Assembly: GCA_004563715.1 (NCBI GenBank)
Contig: SIRX01000030.1
Span: 1 to 64,000, forward strand
DNA length: 64,000 nucleotides
Source of the DNA: Actinomycetota bacterium
GTDB lineage: Bacteria; Actinomycetota; Rubrobacteria; Rubrobacterales; Rubrobacteraceae
Direction: 5' to 3'
This document shows, piece after piece, positions 23,387 through 31,712 of this stretch. Position 1 is the stretch's first letter; each line of letters begins with the position of its first letter. Position numbers and translations under genes: made by a program. The notes below the pieces were generated by a model, which saw only the letters and a program-made list of their open reading frames with translations, was not told the origin of the DNA and did not search any database.

Positions 23387-25789
23387 ATGGAGACCCAGGA
23401 ACGACGCTGGATCGGCCGGGACCTCAAGCGGCGGGAGGACCCGGCCCTCGTAACGGGCAAGGCCCGCTTCACCAACGACGTGAGCCTGCCCGGCATGCTC
23501 CACGCCGCCGTGCTCCGCTCGCCCCACGCCCACGCCCGCATCCTCTCGATCGACGCGGACGCCGCCCGCGAGCTGCCCGGCGTCCACGCGGTGCTTACCG
23601 GGCGCGACGCGCTCGAGCTCATAGATCCCGTGCCGTGCTTCGCCGCCGAGCCCGTCGAGGAGCGGGCGATCGCGGTAGAGAAAGTGCGCTACAACGGCGA
23701 GGCCGTGGTCGCGGTCGCCGCCGACTCCCGCTACGTCGCCGAGGACGCCTTGGGACGCGTGCGCGTCGAGTGGGAGACCCTGGAGCCCGTTGCGGACGCC
23801 GAAGCGGCGATGGAGCCCGGGGCGCCGCTCGTCCACGAGAACCTCGACTCGAACGTAGTCTACGACCAGACCTTTACATTCGGCGATGTGGAAGGAGACT
23901 TCGCCCGGGCCGACCGCGTGATCCGCCGGCGGCTGCGCTGGCCGCGGGCGGCCCCCGCCCCGATGGAGCCTTCGGGAGCGGTGTGCGCCTACGACTCGGC
24001 GGCCGGCCGGATGGACGTGTGGTCCAACACCAACATGCTCAACTTCGTCGCCTGGACGATAGCCGGCACGCTCAAAATGCCGCCCCACCGGGTCAATTTC
24101 CACCCCATGTACACCGGCGGCTCTTTCGGCTCCAAGCACGTCCTCGGGAAGCAAGTCGCCATCGCCGGAGCCCTCTCCAAGGCCACCGGACGGCCGGTCA
24201 AGTTTATGGAGGACCGCGCGGACAACCTGATGGCCAACGACTCCCAGGGCCCAGAGCGAGTCTACGACGCCGAATTGGCCGTAACAGACGAAGGAGACCT
24301 GCTCTCCCTGCGGCTGCACACCGTAGACGACTACGGCGCCTACTTTATGTTCGCCATCACCGGCAACACGAACATGATGGCCCAGATCTCGGGCCCATAC
24401 ACTATCAGCAGCGTGGAAACCGGCATCAAGGCGGTACTGACCAACAAGAACCAGCAGACCGTCTTCCGCGGCGCCGGCTCGGACGTGGGCAACTGGGTCC
24501 TGGAGCGCCTCGTGGACGCCGCCGCCAACGAGTTGGGCTTGGACGGTATCGAGCTGCGGCGCAAGAACTTTATCCAGCCCGACCAGTTCCCGTACAAGAT
24601 CCCCACCGGCAACGTCTACGACTCCGGGAACTACCCGGCGGTCCTGGAGCTGGCGCTCGGGCACGCCGACCTCGACCACTGGCGCGCGGAGCAGGAGCGG
24701 GCCCGGGCCGAGGGCCGCTACATCGGCATCGGGATCGCCACCGCCCAGCAGCGCAGCACCTACTTCTCGACCGAGTTCTGGTTCCATAATCCGGCCCCCG
24801 CCACCGGCCTCACCACGAGCCCGGAGAGCGTCCGCATCGGCATTGGGCCTACCGGCGGCCTGACCGTGACCATGTTCTCCCCCTTCTGGGGCAACTCCCC
24901 GGAGACGGTGGTCTCGCAGGTTGTGGCCGAGGAGTTCGGCGTGGATCCCGAAGAGGTCGCTGTAGACTACGACTCGACCATGCACGGCCTGCCAAGCGCC
25001 GGCCCCGGCGGCAGCCGCATGACCGTGATGCTCTCCGGAGCGGTGCGCGGGGCGGCGGCCAAGGTCAAGAAGAAGATGTTCGACATCGCCGCCCACCTCC
25101 TGGAGGCGAGCCCCGACGACCTGGAACTGGCTGACGGGCGCGTCTGGGTCAAGGGGTTCCCCGTCGAAGAGCGGTCGCTGAGCATCGCGGACATCGGCAT
25201 GAAGGCCTACTGGCACAAGCTGGAGCTGCCGGAAGGCATGGAGGGAGGCCTGGAAGGCAGCTATACCTACGACCACCCCTACGCCAGCATGCCCTCCGAC
25301 GACCGCACGGACCTCGGGGCCTTCTACCCCATCATGGGCCACGCGTGCCACGTAGCCGTCGTCGAGGTGGACGCCGAGACCGGCCGGGTGGAGTTCCTCA
25401 AGTACCTGGCGGCCCACGACGTCGGCACGGTCGTCAACCCGCGGTCGCTGCAGGGCCAGATCCGGGGGGGCATAGCCCAGGGGATCGGCATCGCGCTCTA
25501 CGAGGAGGTTCGCTACGGGCCCGAAGGCGAGAACCTCAGCGCTTCGCTGGACGAGTACCTTCTTCCGGGCGCGCCCGACGTACCCCGCGTCGAGGTCCTT
25601 CACCACGAGACCCCCTCGCCTTTTACCGAGTACGGGGTAAAAGGCGGCGGCGAGGGTGGCCGGATGGTTGCGCCGCCCGCCGTGACGCGGGCCGTCGAGG
25701 ACGCCCTCTCACCTCTGGGAGTCAAGATAGGCGCTCTGCCCATTACGCCGGAGAAGATCTTGACCCTGACGCAAGGAAGGGAAGCGTAA
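23387..25789 (+). CDS. Molybdenum hydroxylase large subunit (CoxL/XdhA-like)
   Basis: The protein is 800 residues with the Ald_Xan_dh_C and Mo-binding domains. IGRDLKRREDPALVTGKARF opens the N-terminal domain, TGGSFGSKHVL matches the GGxFG(G/S)K pterin motif, and GVKGGGEGG near the C-terminus holds the catalytic Glu. The loop that is AYRCSFR in true CO dehydrogenase reads VFRGAGSDV here, so CO oxidation is unlikely; it is a hydroxylase of unknown substrate. ATG 23387 gives METQERRW, the usual start; the ORF also opens 14 codons earlier inside coxS. No maturation (CoxE/F or XdhC) gene follows. Confidence 0.9.
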   Translation: METQERRWIGRDLKRREDPALVTGKARFTNDVSLPGMLHAAVLRSPHAHARILSIDADAARELPGVHAVLTGRDALELIDPVPCFAAEPVEERAIAVEKVRYNGEAVVAVAADSRYVAEDALGRVRVEWETLEPVADAEAAMEPGAPLVHENLDSNVVYDQTFTFGDVEGDFARADRVIRRRLRWPRAAPAPMEPSGAVCAYDSAAGRMDVWSNTNMLNFVAWTIAGTLKMPPHRVNFHPMYTGGSFGSKHVLGKQVAIAGALSKATGRPVKFMEDRADNLMANDSQGPERVYDAELAVTDEGDLLSLRLHTVDDYGAYFMFAITGNTNMMAQISGPYTISSVETGIKAVLTNKNQQTVFRGAGSDVGNWVLERLVDAAANELGLDGIELRRKNFIQPDQFPYKIPTGNVYDSGNYPAVLELALGHADLDHWRAEQERARAEGRYIGIGIATAQQRSTYFSTEFWFHNPAPATGLTTSPESVRIGIGPTGGLTVTMFSPFWGNSPETVVSQVVAEEFGVDPEEVAVDYDSTMHGLPSAGPGGSRMTVMLSGAVRGAAAKVKKKMFDIAAHLLEASPDDLELADGRVWVKGFPVEERSLSIADIGMKAYWHKLELPEGMEGGLEGSYTYDHPYASMPSDDRTDLGAFYPIMGHACHVAVVEVDAETGRVEFLKYLAAHDVGTVVNPRSLQGQIRGGIAQGIGIALYEEVRYGPEGENLSASLDEYLLPGAPDVPRVEVLHHETPSPFTEYGVKGGGEGGRMVAPPAVTRAVEDALSPLGVKIGALPITPEKILTLTQGREA

Positions 25790-26017
25790 CGGTGCTTTGA
25801 GCCGTCTGCCGCCACGAGTGGAGTTCGAGGAGCCTACATAGAACTCACGCGAGCTTTGCTGCCGAGACCTCCCCACCGGGAGCCGCCTCGATAGTCGAGA
25901 GCCCTCCGCTTAGCAGGGTCATCCCGACGAGCGCCCCGACGAGGGCGGTCCACAGCACCCTGCCGCGGTGGCAGCCCCCGAAGTGGCCGGCGACTACACG
26001 TCCGTAAGATCGGACAT

Positions 26018-26190
26018 TTGGAGAGCGCGCTCCTGGCGGTTGGATTCGCTCTCGGAGGGGAGGCCGGACCCCGGCTCGTCGCTGAACTTGGGCTCCCCAG
26101 CAGGTCCTCGACCTTTCGGAGAAGTGGTCCGGCAACTCCTTCTCGACGGCGCTCTGCGAGTGCCTCGGGAGCGTCCGGGAAAACCATCAC
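26018..26190 (+). mobile_element. Decayed ISL3-type transposase fragment in the 25790-26400 gap
   Basis: The gap after the molybdenum hydroxylase has no intact gene. One frame reads AVGFALGGEAGPRLVAELGLP, matching the conserved GGEAGARLxxxLGMP segment of ISL3-family transposases. It then drifts out of frame and lacks the DDE catalytic residues. No inverted repeats were found. A minus-strand hydrophobic run near 25860-25930 (LWTALVGALVGMTLLSGG) may be another gene remnant. Confidence 0.4.
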
Positions 26191-26400
26191 CGTCAACGAA
26201 ATGCCGCCGACGAATATTTCACCCGTAGGCGTCGATGGAGGTCTCGGTTCCCGAGCCGGGACCGGTCAAGACAAAGTTGCCGTTCTTGTCTGGTAGCGAA
26301 GGTTTCTCTCGGGAAAAATCGCACGTTGATCCCGGTTAAAACACAATGGCGGGGCTTGTGCGCGCATTATCGGGCTGGCACTTTCTTGCAACGCATCTCA

Positions 26401-27366
26401 CTATATCTCCGCTTTCTCGGACGGGGTCTCCACCTTGCCGAGCATAAAGCGCAGCGCCAGCAGGCCCGCCATCCCGATAACCACGGCGAACCAGAGGGTG
26501 GCCAGCCGGATCACGATGGTGAGCGCCGCCGCGAGCCCGCCCGCGAGCCCGGCGATGGCTATGAACTGGCCCGCCAGCCCGGCCTCCGCCGCCCCGATGC
26601 CGCCCGGCAGCATGCTCAGGACGCCCAGGATGGAGCTCACGGCGAAGATAAAGACCACCATGAGGAACGGGACCTCCGCCCCGATCCCCACCACGCACAG
26701 GTAGACCGCCAGCACCTCCAGGCCCCACGAGAAGAAAGATATGACGGTGGCCGCGAGGATCGCCCGGGTCCCCAGAAGCTCGTTCGACGCCCCGTGAAAG
26801 GCGCCCAGGTGCGGCACGAGCCGGTCCAGCAGGGGCAGCTTCGAGAGGACCCGCTCGGCCAGCAGCGAGAGCTTTTTGGAGCGCAGGACCGCCACGCCCG
26901 CGACCGTCAGGGCCAGGAACAGGAAAAGCAGGCCCGGCCCGAAGCTAAACGCCAGCGCCCCGAGCAGGCCCCAAAGGATCATGCCCGTCCCGTCCGTGAC
27001 CCGCTCGGCCACGACCGTCGGGGCGGTGCGGGCTATGGGCGCGCCGGCCACCTGCCGGACGAAGACGCTCTTGAGCACCTCGCCCAGCTTGCCCGGCGAG
27101 ACCGTCATGGAGAGGCCCGCGGCGAAGATGGCGGTGTTCTCCTTCAGCGGCACCGAGACGTTCAGGAGCCGCAGGTAGTAGAGCCAGCGAAAAAAGCGGC
27201 CCACGTAGGAGAGGAACACTAGGCCCAGGATCACCGGTATCAGCGGCCACCGGAACCGGCCCAGGGCTTCCCTCAGGTCGTCAAAGCCGGCGAAGACGGT
27301 GAGGATCAGGTAGACGCCCACGCCCAGGAGGAGGGCGAGGACGAAGTTCCGCCCGAGCTTTCCCAT
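26401..27366 (-). CDS. Lysylphosphatidylglycerol synthase TM-domain protein (UPF0104 flippase-like)
   Basis: The protein has 321 residues, nearly all in about eight transmembrane helices. RFFRWLYYLRLL (about 57-68) and SMTVSPGKLGEVLKS (about 86-100) are the conserved loops of the UPF0104/LPG_synthase_TM family, and VLSMLPGGIGAAEAGL (about 247-262) its second signature. Family members include the flippase domain of MprF and proteins of the glycolipid and arabinan envelope pathways. The stop of DPPR synthase precedes its start by one base, suggesting a role with decaprenyl-phosphate sugar lipids. The exact lipid is unknown. Confidence 0.82.
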   Translation of the reverse strand: MGKLGRNFVLALLLGVGVYLILTVFAGFDDLREALGRFRWPLIPVILGLVFLSYVGRFFRWLYYLRLLNVSVPLKENTAIFAAGLSMTVSPGKLGEVLKSVFVRQVAGAPIARTAPTVVAERVTDGTGMILWGLLGALAFSFGPGLLFLFLALTVAGVAVLRSKKLSLLAERVLSKLPLLDRLVPHLGAFHGASNELLGTRAILAATVISFFSWGLEVLAVYLCVVGIGAEVPFLMVVFIFAVSSILGVLSMLPGGIGAAEAGLAGQFIAIAGLAGGLAAALTIVIRLATLWFAVVIGMAGLLALRFMLGKVETPSEKAEI

Positions 27367-27367
27367 C

Positions 27368-28246
27368 CTAGAGGACGTAGATAACGGTCATGACCACCAC
27401 GAGCCACAGGAGCAGCGTCACCTGCAACGGCCGGTCCTGGAGCAAGAGAACGTCCGGGTTGTTGCCGCCGTCCCGGTGGACCAGCAGCATGTAGCGGAAC
27501 ACCCCGTAGATCACAAACGGGATGCTCGCCATCATGTACACGTCGTCGTAGACGGTGAAGGTGTAGATCGTGTAAGCGATGATGGTGGCCGAGACCATGA
27601 TGTTCATCATCTCGTCGAGCATGGGGACGGAGTAGTCCTGGAGGTTCTTGCGGTGCCCGGCGGCCCCCCCGCCGAGCGCGGCCAGCTCGTGGCGCCGCTT
27701 GGAGAAACCCAGAAAGAGCGTCAGGAGCCCCGTGCAGACGATCAGCCACGGCGACACGGGGCTGTCCACCGCCGCGACCCCGGCGAGCGCCCGGATCACG
27801 AACCCCCCCGAGATGCTCATGACGTCCAGGATCGCCATGTGCTTCAGGAAGGTGGTGTAGACGGCCTGCAGGACCAGGTAAGCGAGCCCCGCCAGGCCCA
27901 CCCCGACGTCCACGGCGAAGGCGAGCGCGAGACCCCCGGCGGCCAGGATCGCAGCAAGAGCTATCGCGGCCCCCGCTGAGACCTCCCCGCTGGCCACGGG
28001 CCGGAGCTTCTTGAGCGGGTGCAGGCGGTCTTCCTCCACGTCCAGCACATCGTTCGCCGCGTAGACGGAGCTGGAGAGCGCGCAGAAGGCGACGAAAGCC
28101 AGCAGCGCCGAGACCACCGAGGGCAGCAACAACGCCTCTTCGGAGAACACCACCCCGGCCAGCACGAAGCCGTTCTTCGTCCACTGTTTGGGCCGGGCGA
28201 GGTGCAGGTAAGCCCCCACCGTTCCTCTTTTGACTTTCGCCTGCAT
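27368..28246 (-). CDS. Decaprenyl-phosphate phosphoribosyltransferase-type UbiA enzyme
   Basis: The protein has 292 residues and is an integral membrane prenyltransferase. AANDVLDVEEDRLHPLKKLR (about 63-82) carries the first Asp-rich site with HP and K, the arrangement of mycobacterial Rv3806c that attaches phosphoribose to decaprenyl phosphate. The second site lies in GFSKRRHELAAL. ATG 28246 gives MQAKVKRG; an upstream in-frame start at 28384 adds a non-conserved tail. The product would be a donor for arabinose-type envelope sugars. The adjacent flippase-like gene fits export. DPPR specificity is inferred from the motif. Confidence 0.8.
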   Translation of the reverse strand: MQAKVKRGTVGAYLHLARPKQWTKNGFVLAGVVFSEEALLLPSVVSALLAFVAFCALSSSVYAANDVLDVEEDRLHPLKKLRPVASGEVSAGAAIALAAILAAGGLALAFAVDVGVGLAGLAYLVLQAVYTTFLKHMAILDVMSISGGFVIRALAGVAAVDSPVSPWLIVCTGLLTLFLGFSKRRHELAALGGGAAGHRKNLQDYSVPMLDEMMNIMVSATIIAYTIYTFTVYDDVYMMASIPFVIYGVFRYMLLVHRDGGNNPDVLLLQDRPLQVTLLLWLVVVMTVIYVL

Positions 28247-28447
28247 ACGAGAGCGGTTTCTACCACAAAGTGGGCGCCAAGTCTGCACCGGAAACGGGAA
28301 CCTGTGAACACGCCGTTTGAAAAACGCCGCCGCCGCCTCCAGAATTGCCCCAGCGTATTCCCGGAATAAGGTGACCGTGTACACGAACCGGAAAGCAGAG
28401 AAACCAGGACCAGCCGCCAGAGCCTGCGCCGCCCCGCCGGTGAGAGC

Positions 28448-29353
28448 GTGAGCTCCGCAAGCCCCGGGAGGTCTCTCCTGGCCGAATGGTTCTCACTGGC
28501 CCGGCCTTTCACCCTGACGGCCGCCGCCATTCCGGTGCTCTTCGGGACGGCCCTGGCTTACAGGGCCGGAGCTTTCTCCGCCGGGCCCTTTCTGGCGATG
28601 CTCCTCGCGAGCCTGCTCATCCAGGCCGCGACCAACATGTTCAACGAGTTCTACGACGAGCGGCGCGGCCTGGACACCGCGAAGTCGGTCGGCATCGCCG
28701 GCTCTATAGTCGCGGGGCGGATGCGGCCGCGCGACGTCCTGCTGGGCGCGCTCTTCTGCTACACGCTGGCGCTGTTCCTGGGGCTCTACCTGGTCTACGT
28801 GGGAGGATGGCCGATACTCCTGCTCGGTTGCCTCTCGGCGCTCGGCGGCTACGTGTACTCGGCGGGGCCGCGGCCCGTAGCCTATACCCCGGCGAGCGAG
28901 GCGACGGTGTTCGTGTTTATGGGCCTGATCATCGTGGTCATAACCTACGGCGTGCAGGCGGACAGCTACCCGCTCTCCGCGCCGCTGGCGGCCGTCCCGA
29001 TCGGGGTCCTGGTCGCGGCGATACTGCTAGCCAACAACATCCGGGACCTGGAGTCCGACCGGCGGGGCGGCCGCAACACCCTGCCCGTCGCCCTGAGACG
29101 CCGGGGCGGCGTCGCCGTCTACCGGGGGATGCTCCTGGCGACGTACCTCTCCCTGCTCGCGCTCGTCGCTTTCGGCACTGTGCCCGTAGGATCTCTCCTC
29201 GTCGTGCTTAGCCTCCCCCTGGCGGTTCGGGTCTGGAGAAGGATCTCGTCGAGCACCGTGCCCGAGAGGCTGGACCCCGTGGTCAAGGGCACGGCCGGGC
29301 TGCACGCCGTCTTCGGCCTGCTCTACACCCTCGGAGTACTACTACCCTTCTGA
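28448..29353 (+). CDS. menA: 1,4-dihydroxy-2-naphthoate polyprenyltransferase
   Basis: The protein has 301 residues and about eight or nine helices. NMFNEFYDERRGLD (about 59-72) is the NxxNxxxD prenyl-diphosphate site of MenA; NNIRDLESDRRGGRNTLPV (about 196-214) is the second Asp-rich site. It attaches the polyprenyl tail to the naphthoate ring in menaquinone synthesis. The same fold serves MqnP of the futalosine route, which cannot be excluded, especially with an MqnF-like gene at 31.7 kb. GTG start with GGTGAGA upstream. It is divergent from DPPR synthase; the 200-bp gap between holds no recognised gene. Confidence 0.85.
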   Translation: MSSASPGRSLLAEWFSLARPFTLTAAAIPVLFGTALAYRAGAFSAGPFLAMLLASLLIQAATNMFNEFYDERRGLDTAKSVGIAGSIVAGRMRPRDVLLGALFCYTLALFLGLYLVYVGGWPILLLGCLSALGGYVYSAGPRPVAYTPASEATVFVFMGLIIVVITYGVQADSYPLSAPLAAVPIGVLVAAILLANNIRDLESDRRGGRNTLPVALRRRGGVAVYRGMLLATYLSLLALVAFGTVPVGSLLVVLSLPLAVRVWRRISSSTVPERLDPVVKGTAGLHAVFGLLYTLGVLLPF

Positions 29354-29363
29354 CGGTCCCGGC

Positions 29364-29855
29364 GTGAGCGAAACGAACCATCCGGTCCGGGCCAGCTACC
29401 TCATCTCCGGCGCCGGACGGCCCGAGGTCTTCGCCGCCCTCCTGGACGTGCCGGGCTTTACGGAGTGGGGCTACGGCCTCCGCCGGGCGCGGGTCGTAAA
29501 CGAGCCCGGCGCGGAATATCCTGGCATCCGGCCGGGCACGCGCTTCGAGTTCACGCTGAGCGCCGCGGGCCTGACCCACGAGGTCGTGAGCGCGGTCACC
29601 GTGGTCGAGCCGCCCGAGCAGCTCGCGTGGCGTTACGTAGAGGGGGCCGTCGGCACGGGCGGCTGGTCTCTGGAGGAAGCCGGGACCGGTGCGGTCCGGA
29701 TGACGCTCTTCACGGACTACCAGGTCAAGCCCGGCTGGCTCAACCGGATCGCGCACCGGCCTTTCTTCCGGGGCATAGCCGAGGACCTGTTGCGGCGCTC
29801 CATGCGCCGTTTCGAACAGCATCTCCGAGAGAGCGGCGCCCGGCGGCGGGACTAG
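29364..29855 (+). CDS. SRPBCC (polyketide cyclase-like) family protein
   Basis: The protein has 163 residues with the START-like helix-grip pattern: VRASYLISGAGRPEVFAALL at the start, a central strand run (GTRFEFTLSAAGLTHEVVSAV, EQLAWRYVEG), and a long C-terminal helix (LRRSMRRFEQHLRES). These proteins bind hydrophobic ligands such as lipids or quinones. It follows menA by 10 bp on the same strand, so a role with a lipid-soluble precursor is conceivable but unproved. It overlaps the convergent tatC stop by 4 bp. Confidence 0.75.
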   Translation: MSETNHPVRASYLISGAGRPEVFAALLDVPGFTEWGYGLRRARVVNEPGAEYPGIRPGTRFEFTLSAAGLTHEVVSAVTVVEPPEQLAWRYVEGAVGTGGWSLEEAGTGAVRMTLFTDYQVKPGWLNRIAHRPFFRGIAEDLLRRSMRRFEQHLRESGARRRD

Positions 29856-30679
29856 CGCTCCCGGTCCTCGTAGCCGTTCTCGTGGTCCTCGTAGTCGTCA
29901 TCGTCGTAGTCGTCGTCATCGAGGGGCTCCAGCTCGTCCTCCTCGGAGACGGGGTTCACGTAGCGGGCGATAAGGATGCTTACCTCGTACAGGAGTACTA
30001 ACGGCAACGCCAGCAGCAACATGCTGAACACGTCCGCCGGGGTGAGTACCGCGGCCAATATGGTGTTCACCACCACGGCGTGTTTCCGGTACCTTCGCAA
30101 CATCGGCGCGGATATGAGCCCGAGCCTCGCCCCCACGAACGTCGCCGCCGGCATCTCGAAACCTATGCCGAACGCCAGCAAGAACCTAGTGGCGAACGAC
30201 AGGTAGTTGTCGGCGGTGATGATCTCCTCGAAGCGGTCGCCGCCCCAACCCAGCAGGAAGTTCGTCGCCACCGGCAGGACCAGGTAGTAGCCGAACGCGA
30301 TCCCGGCCAGAAACAGGGCGGAGGCCAGCGTGATCAGGGTGTAGGTAAAGATCCGGCCGACCTCGCCGACCGCCGGGGCCACGAAGGCCCATCCCTGGTA
30401 CAGGATGACCGGGATGGTCAGGACCATCGCGGAGTAGAGCGTGAGCTTGACGTCCGTCAGGAACGGGGCGGTAAGCGAGGTGAACTGGAGCTGCTCGAGG
30501 CCCGAGGGCTCCAGCAGCGCGTTGTAGATGCGGACGCGGAATATCCACGCCACGACGGCGGCCAGGACGAAGGCTATACCGACCTTGATGATCCTGGACC
30601 GGAACTCGTCCAGGTGCTCTATGAGGGTCATCCGAGCTTCGTCGGACGGCCGCAGGGGGCTTCTTAGCCGGCTAGCCAT
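29852..30679 (-). CDS. tatC: Twin-arginine translocase subunit TatC
   Basis: The protein has 275 residues and six transmembrane helices. LIEHLDEFRSRIIKVGIAF (about 18-36) is the conserved N-terminal TatC segment. FALGFGYYLVLPVATNFLL-like sequence in the third helix and FGIGFEMPAATFVGA (about 166-180) with the conserved Glu are also diagnostic. The C-terminal 35 residues are very acidic (DDDDYDDDDYEDHE). TatC recognises twin-arginine signal peptides. It forms a pair with tatA immediately upstream. The sugar-binding lipoprotein at 52.7 kb is a likely local substrate. Confidence 0.95.
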   Translation of the reverse strand: MASRLRSPLRPSDEARMTLIEHLDEFRSRIIKVGIAFVLAAVVAWIFRVRIYNALLEPSGLEQLQFTSLTAPFLTDVKLTLYSAMVLTIPVILYQGWAFVAPAVGEVGRIFTYTLITLASALFLAGIAFGYYLVLPVATNFLLGWGGDRFEEIITADNYLSFATRFLLAFGIGFEMPAATFVGARLGLISAPMLRRYRKHAVVVNTILAAVLTPADVFSMLLLALPLVLLYEVSILIARYVNPVSEEDELEPLDDDDYDDDDYEDHENGYEDRER

Positions 30680-30700
30680 GAGATGTTAAGGCTGTTTCGC

Positions 30701-30961
30701 CTAGCTCTGCTTCTGCTCTTCGCGGTCGGCCTCGGCGGTGGCGTCCTTCTCCATCCGGTCCTTACCCGGTTCGCCCGCGTCGAGCTCTTCTTCCTTCTTC
30801 TTGTCTTCCTCTACCTCGTCGTAATCCCCGGAGGAACCTTTCCGGAACTCCCTCATGCCGGTCCCGAGGCCCTTGGCGAGCTCGGGTATGCGCTTCGCTC
30901 CGAACAACAACAGGATTATTACCAGGAGTATGATCAACTCTGTCGGTCCTGGTACACCCAT
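30701..30961 (-). CDS. tatA: Sec-independent protein translocase TatA
   Basis: The protein has 86 residues. One N-terminal transmembrane helix (PTELIILLVIILLLFGAKRI), the FG hinge, and an amphipathic helix LAKGLGTGMREFRKG are the TatA pattern, followed by a charged, Lys/Glu-rich tail. TatA oligomers form the translocation pore with TatC, whose gene follows after 21 bp. The ribosome site is AAGGAGG. A second TatA-like gene is found at 49552. Confidence 0.93.
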   Translation of the reverse strand: MGVPGPTELIILLVIILLLFGAKRIPELAKGLGTGMREFRKGSSGDYDEVEEDKKKEEELDAGEPGKDRMEKDATAEADREEQKQS

Positions 30962-31031
30962 CTACTTCCTCCTTGTGTCGTGGCCGTTACTCAGCCTTAC
31001 GCAACATTGTACTATCCTGGATCACCGCGTC

Positions 31032-31688
31032 CTACGGCTGGGCGTCCTCTCCCTCTGCTTCGCCGGTGGTCTGTCCGCCCTCCAGCAGGGCCGAGATCCG
31101 CTCTTCTACCGCTTCGGCCTGCTCGCCCTCCGGCTCCAGGTCCAGGTAAACGTTCCAGTGCTTTATGGCCTCAGAGGGCTGGCCGGCCTGCTCGTAGGCC
31201 TCTCCCGCCGCCAGGTGGGCGTCTTCGTTCTCGGGCTCTATCTCGGCCGCGGCGGCAAAGGCGTCCCCCGCCTCCGCGTACAGTTCTTCCCGGTCGTCTT
31301 CCGGCGCCGTCTGTGCCTGCCGGAAGTACACCTGCCCCAGCAGCATCGCGATGTCTTCGTTCTCGGGGGCCACCTCCCGGCCCTGGACCAGGACCTCCTC
31401 GGCCTCTTCGAGGCGGTTGTCCTGGTAGTAGAGCGCGGCGAGCGTTGTTATGGCCTCCGGGTCTTCGGGGTTCTCCTCCACCTCCTGCCGGGCGCTCTGT
31501 ATCTGCTCGTCGAGCCCCACGGTCTGGCCCGCCTGCTGCTGGTCCTGGTCACTACCGAAGACCAGCTCGAAGAGGTTGTAGCTGGCGAGGGAGCCTATCC
31601 CGAAGAACACGAACGAACCCACGAACATAACAGCGAGCCCTATGGCGATTCCCCTCGCCCAGCAGCCCAGCCTCTCGCGGTCCATCAT
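31032..31688 (-). CDS. Membrane-anchored tetratricopeptide repeat protein
   Basis: The protein has about 218 residues. One N-terminal transmembrane helix (IAIGLAVMFVGSFVFFGIGS) is followed by a Gln-rich linker and three or so TPR units, for example PEAITTLAALYYQDNRLEEA, NEDIAMLLGQVYFRQAQ and DAHLAAGEAYEQAGQPSEA. The tail is acidic. TPRs mediate protein contacts, and the topology suggests a periplasmic or extracytoplasmic scaffold. It lies between the amidohydrolase gene (22 bp gap) and tatA. The function is unknown. ATG at 31688 is preferred over the adjacent TTG. Confidence 0.78.
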   Translation of the reverse strand: MMDRERLGCWARGIAIGLAVMFVGSFVFFGIGSLASYNLFELVFGSDQDQQQAGQTVGLDEQIQSARQEVEENPEDPEAITTLAALYYQDNRLEEAEEVLVQGREVAPENEDIAMLLGQVYFRQAQTAPEDDREELYAEAGDAFAAAAEIEPENEDAHLAAGEAYEQAGQPSEAIKHWNVYLDLEPEGEQAEAVEERISALLEGGQTTGEAEGEDAQP

Positions 31689-31712
31689 CAAGGTACGGGT
31701 CCTTCCGACGTA

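Noticed and set aside
23063-25606. 847-codon open frame antisense to the molybdenum hydroxylase
   Set aside because: Composition is a GC-codon shadow (His/Val/Gly/Arg rich) and the sense strand has a fully motif-supported gene.
23387-25789. Carbon monoxide dehydrogenase (CoxL)
   Set aside because: The active-site loop reads FRGAGSDV instead of the AYRCSFR of CO-oxidising enzymes.
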